From Acidimicrobium sp. BACL17 MAG-120823-bin42 (GTDB lineage Bacteria; Actinomycetota; Acidimicrobiia; Acidimicrobiales; Ilumatobacteraceae), in NCBI GenBank assembly GCA_001438985.1, contig LIAZ01000055.1, positions 1 through 7,628 on the forward strand: DNA of 7,628 bases, read 5' to 3'. The position numbers and the translations under genes were made by a program. The notes beneath the pieces are model-generated. The model searched no databases. It was given only the letters and a program-made list of their open reading frames with translations, and was not told the origin of the DNA. This document shows, piece after piece, positions 1 to 5,821 of this stretch; within the stretch, counting starts at the first letter, position 1; each line of letters begins with the position of its first letter.

Positions 1-1
1 A

Positions 2-664
2 GCAACGTTGACCAGTGAGCAGATGAAAATCAGCATGCAGGAGAGGGTGTGGGGTGTGCCTGATGCGGTTGAACTTCCGGGTGGAGCAGGCGTGCGCATT
101 TACATTGTTGAGTCGCCCTCCAAGAACTCTTCATGCCCAGAAAAAGTTGCAAGCTACACAGCAGCCGATGGTGTCAACTTCGTGAAAGACGCTGGCTACC
201 GCTTTGCGAAGGATGGTTTCGTAGACACCGAAGTGTTGCGTGCAACTACGGGAAGTTGGCTAATGGTTATGGCTGATGGTCCTGGCTGTGGAAGTACTCA
301 GAAGCTGTATGTTTCTGAATCGGCTGATGGACTTACTTGGTCAAATCCAGTTGCAATAACCGGTTCTGACAAGAGCCGGCTCGACCCAACGGGATACGAG
401 ACTGCGTCCGGATCAAACATTTTCAAGATTTATTTTGCGATGTCTTCTGGTGGAAAAGATTCGAACTACACACTGAGTAGCGGAAGTTTGAAACTCGTTG
501 CTGGAGCAACTGCTGGCACTAAGGCTGGCGCGACTGCAGCAAAGGCAAAGATTGGGGCAAAGTGTGCGAAGGTGGGCTCCAAGGCAAAAGTGACAATTTC
601 AAAGAAGAAGAAGGTCACGCTCACCTGCAAAAAGGTAAAAAAGAAATTGGTGTGGTCCAGGTAA
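2..664 (+). CDS. Probable secreted/surface beta-propeller-like protein with Lys-rich Cys tail (5' partial)
   Basis: The frame is open to the left edge, so the N-terminus is missing; a TTG at 8 is possible but probably not the true start. What is seen is the end of a protein with two repeats of the kind found in sialidase/GH43-like propellers: 'YTAADGVNF' followed later by 'VSESADGLTW', each after a segment such as 'VRIYIVES' or 'WLMVMADG', then 'FKIYFAMSS'. This resembles the blades of a carbohydrate-active or BNR-type propeller, but no catalytic residues can be assigned. After an Ala/Gly/Thr linker (about residues 164-180, counted from TTG 8) comes a very basic tail with 15 Lys in the last 40 residues, two Cys 21 apart (C186, C207) and the end 'KKLVWSR'. 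I recall similar tails on predicted exported proteins of aquatic actinobacteria; a cell-surface role is inferred. The M14 peptidase gene follows within about 10 nt on the same strand. Function is unproven. Confidence 0.6.
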   Translation, partial: ATLTSEQMKISMQERVWGVPDAVELPGGAGVRIYIVESPSKNSSCPEKVASYTAADGVNFVKDAGYRFAKDGFVDTEVLRATTGSWLMVMADGPGCGSTQKLYVSESADGLTWSNPVAITGSDKSRLDPTGYETASGSNIFKIYFAMSSGGKDSNYTLSSGSLKLVAGATAGTKAGATAAKAKIGAKCAKVGSKAKVTISKKKKVTLTCKKVKKKLVWSR

Positions 665-667
665 TAT
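662..667 (+). promoter_or_regulatory. Candidate -10 box (TAATAT) for the M14 peptidase gene
   Basis: TAATAT matches the actinobacterial TANNNT -10 pattern and lies exactly 7 nt before the proposed ATC start at 675, the spacing typical of leaderless transcripts. It overlaps the stop codon of the preceding gene. No good -35 is seen. A six-base match is weak evidence by itself. Confidence 0.25.
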
Positions 668-674
668 CAATTAG

Positions 675-1430
675 ATCAAACGGTTTCTGTTTTCACTTGT
701 TGGCGTAGCAGTTTGCTCAACCTCTGTTGTTGTCCCGGCTAGCGCCAGCGGCAACATTATTGAAACTCGTACGTTTGGAACATCTGTTCAGGGTCGTCCT
801 TTAGAAGCATTTCGGATGGGCGACCCTAAGGGTGTCACGGTTGCTGTTGTTGGTGTCATCCATGGCAATGAAGAAGCCGGCCTGCTGATTACCGACGAGC
901 TACTCAACATGCAGATACCCAAGGGAATCAACTTGTGGGTGATCCCCTCAATGAACCCCGATGGCACCGCACTTGATCGCCGGGGTAACGCCAACCGTGT
1001 CGATCTCAATCGCAACTTTCCCTACGGTTGGGCGCGAATTGGTCAACCGGGTTATTGGCAATATGCGGGGCCACGTCGTGCATCCGAAGTTGAGACACAA
1101 GCACTTGTCAAGTTCTTTCGAGAAATTAAGCCGGCACTTGGCCTGTGGTACCACCAAGACTTAAACATCATTTCGCCAGGCGTTGGCTTTGAAGGAAAAC
1201 TGCGAAGTAGGTATGGGGCAATAACTGGCTTGCCAATGAAGCGCATTACTGGTGGAAGATATACCGGTGTTGCAGCAACATGGCAGAAAAAGGGCCTAAA
1301 AAATTCCATGGCCTTTGTGGTGGAACTGGGCAAAACTCTTAGTGTTGAACAAGCAAAGGTGCACGCCAGCGCGGTGCTCGATATTTCGATGATGCTGCGG
1401 GATGCTCCATCTAGCAAACTAGGCAAGTGA
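675..1430 (+). CDS. Secreted M14-family zinc carboxypeptidase (MpaA-like), probable non-standard ATC start
   Basis: This is a zinc metallopeptidase of the M14 family, closest in style to murein tripeptide amidase A (MpaA) and related D-Glu/Dap peptidases. Numbering from ATC 675 (251 aa), the zinc motif HGNE is at H63/E66, the substrate-binding blocks 'MNPDG' and 'VDLNRNF' are at about 93-97 and 109-115, the third zinc ligand is probably H160 in 'YHQD', and the catalytic Glu is probably E217 in 'VVELG'. The first ATG in frame (816) cuts into the conserved block 'GTSVQGRPLEAFRMG', so it cannot be the natural start. Upstream the frame encodes a good signal peptide: K2-R3, a hydrophobic core, then 'PASA' before S25. 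A stop codon (TAG, 672) precedes it, and no ATG, GTG or TTG lies between, leaving ATC 675 or, less likely, CTG 687. The protein is probably exported and may trim peptidoglycan peptides. It overlaps the next gene by 4 nt. Family confidence is high; substrate is inferred. Confidence 0.85.
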   Translation: MKRFLFSLVGVAVCSTSVVVPASASGNIIETRTFGTSVQGRPLEAFRMGDPKGVTVAVVGVIHGNEEAGLLITDELLNMQIPKGINLWVIPSMNPDGTALDRRGNANRVDLNRNFPYGWARIGQPGYWQYAGPRRASEVETQALVKFFREIKPALGLWYHQDLNIISPGVGFEGKLRSRYGAITGLPMKRITGGRYTGVAATWQKKGLKNSMAFVVELGKTLSVEQAKVHASAVLDISMMLRDAPSSKLGK

Positions 1431-2215
1431 AAATTTCAAAAGAGCGAGCCCTCATTTTGATGGCGTTTGGTGCGGGCGCTGGACTGTTATCGGGAATGTT
1501 TGGACTTGGTGGAGGAATCATCATTGTTCCAGGCCTGATGTTTGCGCTGCGCATGGATCAACGATTGGCACATGGAACATCGCTGGCAGGTGTTCTTCCT
1601 ATCTCTATGGCCAGCATCATCACGTATTGGGCGCACGGTCATATTGACTGGTGGGTCACTCTGTGGTTGACCATTGGATCAGTGGGCGGGGCTTTAATTG
1701 GCGCCCGCTTGTTGGCAGTGGTGCCAAAGCGAGTGCTCACTATGTTGTTTGTTGCGGTACTTGCAATAGCCGGAATTCGAATGTTTTTTGAAATTGATAC
1801 AACAGGGACCACCGTGCTTGATGCAGGGTCGGCCATTGCGCTTGTTGTGATTGGATTTTTTGTTGGAGCGCTAGCGGGCATGCTTGGTATCGGTGGCGGG
1901 TTAATTACCGTTCCCATCATGATTGTTCTCTTTCACGTCTCGCCGGCAGTCGCTAAGGGCACTGCACTCGCGGTCGTCATACCAACTGCGTTAAGTGGAA
2001 CCCTTCAAAACCTGGCAAACAAAAATACCGATCTACATGCAGCATTTCTTGTCAGCGTTACCGGAATTTTTTCAGCAGTTGCTGGTGGTTGGATCGCATC
2101 ACTGATGTCGGCTGCGGTTTCAAACTTTTTGTTTGCAGTATTGCTGATGGTAATTGCAGCAAGAATGCTGCTGCAGTTGCGCTCGCAACGGGAAGTTACC
2201 GTGGTAGGCGAGTAA
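1427..2215 (+). CDS. TauE/SafE-family membrane transporter (sulfite/organic-anion exporter type)
   Basis: This is an integral membrane protein of 262 aa, usual for the family. It shows the family's internal duplication: the Gly-rich signature occurs as 'GMFGLGGGIIIVP' at 23-35 and again as 'GMLGIGGGLITVP' at 151-163, each followed by an amphipathic stretch with a 'KGT' or 'HGT' element and another helix. About seven to eight hydrophobic segments fill the rest. Family members (formerly DUF81) export sulfite, sulfoacetate or other small anions, but the substrate cannot be read from this sequence. The GTG start overlaps the TGA of the M14 peptidase gene (GTGA), so the two are probably translationally coupled. 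No sulfur-metabolism gene is nearby to support a sulfite role. The 3' end overlaps the convergent hisN-like gene by 20 nt. The family call is firm; the substrate is unknown. Confidence 0.92.
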   Translation: MKISKERALILMAFGAGAGLLSGMFGLGGGIIIVPGLMFALRMDQRLAHGTSLAGVLPISMASIITYWAHGHIDWWVTLWLTIGSVGGALIGARLLAVVPKRVLTMLFVAVLAIAGIRMFFEIDTTGTTVLDAGSAIALVVIGFFVGALAGMLGIGGGLITVPIMIVLFHVSPAVAKGTALAVVIPTALSGTLQNLANKNTDLHAAFLVSVTGIFSAVAGGWIASLMSAAVSNFLFAVLLMVIAARMLLQLRSQREVTVVGE

Positions 2216-2972
2216 CGATTTGTTCGTGCAGTAGTCCGTTAGTACTCATCGATGAGTTTGCTCGCCAGTCAACGTTTCCGTGCCGGTCGGTGATCGTTCC
2301 GCCAGCCTCCTGAACAATCGGGTAAATCGCCGCGTTGTCGTATGGAGCTAAGCCGATTGCATCAATAGCAACGTCAATTGCGCCTTGTGCCACCAACATG
2401 TGTTGCCAAAAATCGCCAAACCCACGCGAGCGTGAGGCATCAACTTGCAACTGTTGTAAGGCGGGTAGGCCACCAACTTTTTCCCAACCCTTGTTCGGTG
2501 TAGTGCTCACGTGAGCTTCTGAAATTTCATTCACTGTGGACACATATATACGTGTTCCGTTGAAGTAAGCGCCGCTGCCAACACAAGCCCACCAGCGCAT
2601 GCCCAAGGCCGGTGCCGACACCACGCTTAATACAGGAACGTCGTTGTGTACGAGCGCAATGAGCGATCCCCACACCGGAACACCACGCACGAAGTTGGTG
2701 GTGCCATCGATGGGGTCGATCACCCATACATATTCGGCATCGGTAGGGCCGCTGATCCCGTGTTCTTCACCAAAAATGCCAAAACTCGGGGTGGCATCTC
2801 GCAGTGCCGATGTAATGGCGGTCTCGGTATTGCGGTCAATTTCGGTAACTTCGCTGTTGTCGGCCTTTCGAGAAACCGTGAACTGCCGATTCCTAAACCC
2901 CGTGAGTGCGACCGAATCTGCAGTGTCGGCAACCCGCAGCGCGATTTCGAGGAATTGCTTATGTGTTGACAA
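2196..2972 (-). CDS. hisN: Inositol-monophosphatase-family phosphatase, probable histidinol-phosphatase (HisN)
   Basis: This is an Mg2+-dependent phosphatase of the inositol monophosphatase fold, about 258 aa. The metal-binding motifs are complete: 'GEEHG' (E69/E70), 'DPIDGTTNF' (D86, D89) and a third Asp in 'YDNAA' (D202). Several blocks fit actinobacterial HisN better than general IMPases: 'VRGVPVWGSLIAL', 'SVVSAPALGMRWWA', 'RGFGDFW' (184-189) and 'STNGLLH' near the end. HisN removes phosphate from L-histidinol phosphate in histidine synthesis; IMPase or another sugar-phosphatase activity remains possible. I chose the TTG at 2972 because it limits overlap with dxs to 14 nt and puts the start just before the conserved helix 'FLEIALRVADTADS'. 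Upstream ATGs at 3005 and 3032 lie deeper inside dxs and give an N-terminus unlike the family. No strong Shine-Dalgarno is seen for any of them. It is the last gene of the PAP2-dxs-hisN unit. Confidence 0.85.
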   Translation of the reverse strand: MSTHKQFLEIALRVADTADSVALTGFRNRQFTVSRKADNSEVTEIDRNTETAITSALRDATPSFGIFGEEHGISGPTDAEYVWVIDPIDGTTNFVRGVPVWGSLIALVHNDVPVLSVVSAPALGMRWWACVGSGAYFNGTRIYVSTVNEISEAHVSTTPNKGWEKVGGLPALQQLQVDASRSRGFGDFWQHMLVAQGAIDVAIDAIGLAPYDNAAIYPIVQEAGGTITDRHGNVDWRANSSMSTNGLLHEQIVTRLPR

Positions 2973-4854
2973 GTTTTTGCACCGTGGATGCAATGCCTTC
3001 GGCATGTAAACCGAGGCGCGAAAGAATGGCATCTGGTTTTGCTTGCGGAATGAATTGCTTCGGAATGCCGAGCACTTCGATCATGGGGCGACGCGCACAC
3101 GTTGCATGCGAAACCAAGTCTTCGATGGTCATACCAATACCGCCTTCGCGGATTCCGTCTTCAACCGTGACAACAACACGATGCGCGGCAGCATTTTCAA
3201 TCATTACCTGATCAAGCGGTGCGCATGACCGCACGTCCCACACGGTTGCTTGGATTCCCTTTGCGGCAAGTAGGGCAGCGGCATCAAGTGAAGCACCCAC
3301 CATTTTACCAATGGCCAAAATACACACGCCGTTTGTTGGGTCGGTGAGTAACTTTCGGGCAACGAGGCCAGAACCAATGTCTGCCGAGTCCACGCTGCGG
3401 GCAACGCCTTTTGGATAACGAATAACCACGGGGCCTTCATTTGCCAAACCAACAGCATCTTTCAACATCTGCGCAACTTCTTGCGTGCTTGATGGTGCAA
3501 GCACGCGCATGCCCGGAACTTTTGACAGCAGTGCCATGTCGTAAATGCCGTGGTGGCTTGGGCCGTCGTCACCTGTGATGCCAGCGCGATCGAGACAGAA
3601 AATTACGGGCAAGCGGTGAAGCGCTACGTCGTACACCACTTGGTCCCAAGCGCGGTTAAGAAATGTTGAGTACAGCGCAACAACCGGTCGCATTCCGCCC
3701 ATTGCCATGCCTGCTGCTGCAGTTACGGCATGTTGTTCGGCAATGCCCACGTCAAAGAATCGGTCAGGGAATTGTTCTTGAAACCGAATGAGCCCCGTTG
3801 GTCCTGGCATGGCGGCAGTGATAGCAACGATGCGGTTGTCTTGTTGTGCGAGTTCGACGATGGTGTCGGAAAACGCTTCGGTATATCCGGTTGGTACTGA
3901 TTTTGTCGGACCAGTTGCTGGATTGAACTTTGGCGCATCGTGAAGGTGCTTTTCGTCATCATCTTCGGCGGGCATGTAACCGCGACCTTTTTGTGTCATC
4001 ACGTGAAGCACAATGGGACCTTCTTCGGCACGTTGCCGTGCAGCATTCATCGCGTGTTCGAGGGCTTCAATGTCGTGCCCGTCAATTGGCCCGACATATC
4101 GAACGCCAAGTGCTTCAAAGAATGCTGGAGGTTGTAAAAATTCGCGAACGCCGGCCTTAAATGCTTCCATGCCACGCTCGGCTTGTGTGCCGATGACGGG
4201 GAGATTCTTTAGGAACTTTTCGATCTTGCGTTGTCGACGAACATAAACCGGATTCAAGCGAATGTCGGTGAGCTTGTTCGACAACGCACCTTGACTGAGA
4301 TTGGAAACAGTTGGGGCATAACTGCGACCGTTGTCATTAAGTACGATGATGACGCGTTTGCCACTGTGTCCGAGATTATTCAACGCCTCGTACGCCATTC
4401 CGCCAGTCATTGATCCGTCGCCGATGACGGCAACGATGTGGCGGCGATCTGGCGTTTGACCTGCATCACGAGCCACTGCCAGGCCGTATGCATAGCTGAG
4501 CACCGTGCTGGCGTGGCTATTTTCGATGAAGTCGTGAGCGCTTTCTTCGCGGTTCGGGTAGCCCGATATGCCTTCCGCCTGACGAAGTTTGCTAAACCCC
4601 GCGCTGCGTCCTGTAACAATTTTGTGAATGTAGGCCTGATGTCCCGTATCCCACAGAATTGCATCACGTGGCGAATCGAAAACGCGATGTAAAGCGAGAG
4701 TTAGTTCGACCGCTCCAAGGTTTGAGCCAAGGTGCCCACCGGTTTCAGAAACAGCAGCGACAACAAACTCCCGAATTTCTGCAGCGAGGTCGTCTAGTTG
4801 GGAAAGGGTGAGTGGTCGCAGGTCGCTGGGTTGGCGAATATCTGCGAGGGCCAT
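2959..4854 (-). CDS. dxs: 1-deoxy-D-xylulose-5-phosphate synthase
   Basis: Dxs joins pyruvate and glyceraldehyde-3-phosphate, with thiamine diphosphate and Mg2+, to make DXP, the entry step of the MEP isoprenoid pathway and a precursor for thiamine and pyridoxal in many bacteria. At 631 aa it is full length (E. coli Dxs is about 620). All landmark motifs are present: H41 in 'GGHLGSNLG', H72 in 'DTGHQAY', the ThDP/Mg motif 'GDGSMTGG' at 145-152 with the matching Asn in 'LNDNG' (171-175), the catalytic Glu E373 in 'IAEQHA', and the substrate-binding block 'DRAGITGDDGPSHHG' at 422-436. The ATG at 4854 is preceded by AGGA four bases upstream and gives an N-terminus of the expected length. The PAP2 gene ends 20 nt upstream and the hisN-like gene overlaps the 3' end by 14 nt, so the three are probably one transcript. 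Nothing suggests loss of function. Confidence 0.98.
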   Translation of the reverse strand: MALADIRQPSDLRPLTLSQLDDLAAEIREFVVAAVSETGGHLGSNLGAVELTLALHRVFDSPRDAILWDTGHQAYIHKIVTGRSAGFSKLRQAEGISGYPNREESAHDFIENSHASTVLSYAYGLAVARDAGQTPDRRHIVAVIGDGSMTGGMAYEALNNLGHSGKRVIIVLNDNGRSYAPTVSNLSQGALSNKLTDIRLNPVYVRRQRKIEKFLKNLPVIGTQAERGMEAFKAGVREFLQPPAFFEALGVRYVGPIDGHDIEALEHAMNAARQRAEEGPIVLHVMTQKGRGYMPAEDDDEKHLHDAPKFNPATGPTKSVPTGYTEAFSDTIVELAQQDNRIVAITAAMPGPTGLIRFQEQFPDRFFDVGIAEQHAVTAAAGMAMGGMRPVVALYSTFLNRAWDQVVYDVALHRLPVIFCLDRAGITGDDGPSHHGIYDMALLSKVPGMRVLAPSSTQEVAQMLKDAVGLANEGPVVIRYPKGVARSVDSADIGSGLVARKLLTDPTNGVCILAIGKMVGASLDAAALLAAKGIQATVWDVRSCAPLDQVMIENAAAHRVVVTVEDGIREGGIGMTIEDLVSHATCARRPMIEVLGIPKQFIPQAKPDAILSRLGLHAEGIASTVQKLVNT

Positions 4855-4869
4855 AAATTCCTACGCTAT

Positions 4870-4885
4870 CTGCGTTAGAACGCAG
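4870..4885 (-). other. Small hairpin at the PAP2-dxs junction
   Basis: The arms CTGCGTT and AACGCAG form a perfect 7-bp inverted repeat with only two bases between them, in practice a 6-bp stem with a 4-nt loop. The hairpin spans the PAP2 stop codon and lies about 15 nt before the dxs start. No T-run follows on the - strand, so it is not a standard intrinsic terminator. It may be an RNA structure between two cistrons, or chance. Confidence 0.3.
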
Positions 4886-5753
4886 GGTGAGAAGCCATGC
4901 GCCGATCTAAGCGCTTGTGATTCTCGCGGTGGAGCCAGGTGCCCAGCACATAACCCACAGCAAAGACCAGTAAGCCGCCTACGCCATCGAGCCAAAAGTG
5001 GTTACCTGTCACAATGATGCAAAACAAGGTGATGGTGGGGTAGGAAAACAGTGCAATACGTTTCCAGCGTTTTTTGGCCAGGGGCCACAGCGCAAACACG
5101 CACCATGTCGACCAGCCGATGTGCAATGAGGGCATCGCTGCGTACTGGTTAGACAGTGCGGCTGCTGGCCCTTCGTTAAACGTCCATGGCCCGCCAAATT
5201 CGGCGATGGTGTCGACGAAGCCAAAGTTCTCCGCGCCGTTGTAGCTGCGCAGTTCATGTTCGATGCACGCACCACCAAAACCACCAGTGCCTGTCGGACA
5301 TGGTGCATCAAGTAAACGCGGAGGCATGAGGGGAAACAGCACGAAGCCAATGATCGCTAATCCGGTCATAGCGGCAAGCGTGTTGCGCCACTGCGCAAAC
5401 ACATCTGGGCGGCGTTTAAATAGCAAAATGAATACGCCAAGCGTCACGAAGAAGTGTGCAGTTCCGTAATACGTGTTCATGATCTTGATAAACCACACGT
5501 GGGGAAGAAAGAAATCTTGGATTGACTCTTCGTGGTACAGGCCAAGTGCACGTTCGATGCGAATCACACGAACAGCGTTGGTGAATGAATGCAGTGGCAC
5601 ATCAACACCATTAACTAAAGCCGAGCCGAACTGATTGCGGATCAAGGTGTACACCGCATAAAAACTGGAGATGATCAACACCTCTTTCCACCACAACGTT
5701 CGGTGGTGACGAGGAATGGCAACGCTTGGGCCAACGTCTGTGGTGCTATTCAC
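4875..5753 (-). CDS. PAP2-superfamily membrane phosphatase/phosphotransferase (AUR1/inositol-phosphotransferase-like)
   Basis: This is a membrane protein of 292 aa (GTG start) with about six transmembrane segments, near residues 21-39, 98-112, 127-144, 213-226, 235-250 and 257-272. It carries PAP2 active-site motifs in the form seen in the AUR1-like (PAP2_3) branch: 'FPLMPPRLL' (PPR at 144-146), 'AAMPSLHIGWS' (H211) and 'TGNHFWLDGVGG' (H252, D256). The two His and the Asp are the expected catalytic residues. Relatives dephosphorylate or transfer phospho-headgroups on lipids, including inositol phosphotransfer; the substrate here is unknown. An alternative ATG at 5795 adds 14 residues. I prefer GTG 5753 because a TANNNT box lies 7 nt upstream and it leaves room for divergent promoters; neither start has a clear Shine-Dalgarno. 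It leads the unit PAP2-dxs-hisN and is divergent from tldD. Confidence 0.85.
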   Translation of the reverse strand: MNSTTDVGPSVAIPRHHRTLWWKEVLIISSFYAVYTLIRNQFGSALVNGVDVPLHSFTNAVRVIRIERALGLYHEESIQDFFLPHVWFIKIMNTYYGTAHFFVTLGVFILLFKRRPDVFAQWRNTLAAMTGLAIIGFVLFPLMPPRLLDAPCPTGTGGFGGACIEHELRSYNGAENFGFVDTIAEFGGPWTFNEGPAAALSNQYAAMPSLHIGWSTWCVFALWPLAKKRWKRIALFSYPTITLFCIIVTGNHFWLDGVGGLLVFAVGYVLGTWLHRENHKRLDRRMASHPAF

Positions 5754-5760
5754 GACATAA

Positions 5761-5766
5761 ATCGTA
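5761..5766 (-). promoter_or_regulatory. Candidate leaderless -10 (TACGAT) for the PAP2-dxs-hisN unit
   Basis: Read on the - strand, TACGAT fits TANNNT and is 7 nt before GTG 5753. A TTGACG hexamer (5786-5781) is a good -35, but its spacing to TACGAT is only 14 bp. The overlapping hexamer GATTTA (5763-5758) would give 17 bp and a start site at or next to the GTG. Either reading predicts a transcript with almost no leader. Confidence 0.35.
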
Positions 5767-5809
5767 CGCTGTTGAGGGCTCGTCAAGGCCTGCATGGCAG
5801 ATGCTGGCC

Positions 5810-5815
5810 TAGGCT
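5810..5815 (+). promoter_or_regulatory. Candidate leaderless -10 (TAGGCT) for tldD
   Basis: TAGGCT fits the actinobacterial TANNNT pattern and is followed by exactly six bases and then the tldD ATG, which would put transcription initiation at the A of the start codon. GGAG sits only two bases before the ATG, too close to be a normal ribosome-binding site. No convincing -35 is seen. The box lies in the short divergent region shared with the PAP2 gene. Confidence 0.35.
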
Positions 5816-5821
5816 GGAGCC

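Noticed and set aside
599..650. A-rich run of AAGAAG and AAAAAG units, possible slippage site
   Set aside because: It codes for the Lys-rich tail in a continuous frame; no alternative frame yields a sensible product.
788..1426. Long antisense open frames opposite the M14 peptidase gene
   Set aside because: They mirror a strongly conserved enzyme on the other strand and show no recognisable protein features.
816..1430. ATG 816 as the start of the M14 peptidase
   Set aside because: Conserved family residues and a signal peptide are encoded in frame upstream, so this start would truncate the protein by about 47 residues.
2244..2257. 14-bp perfect palindrome ACTCATCGATGAGT shortly after the TauE/SafE stop
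   Set aside because: As RNA it gives only a 5-bp stem with no T-run, and it lies within hisN-like coding sequence; too weak for a terminator or operator call.
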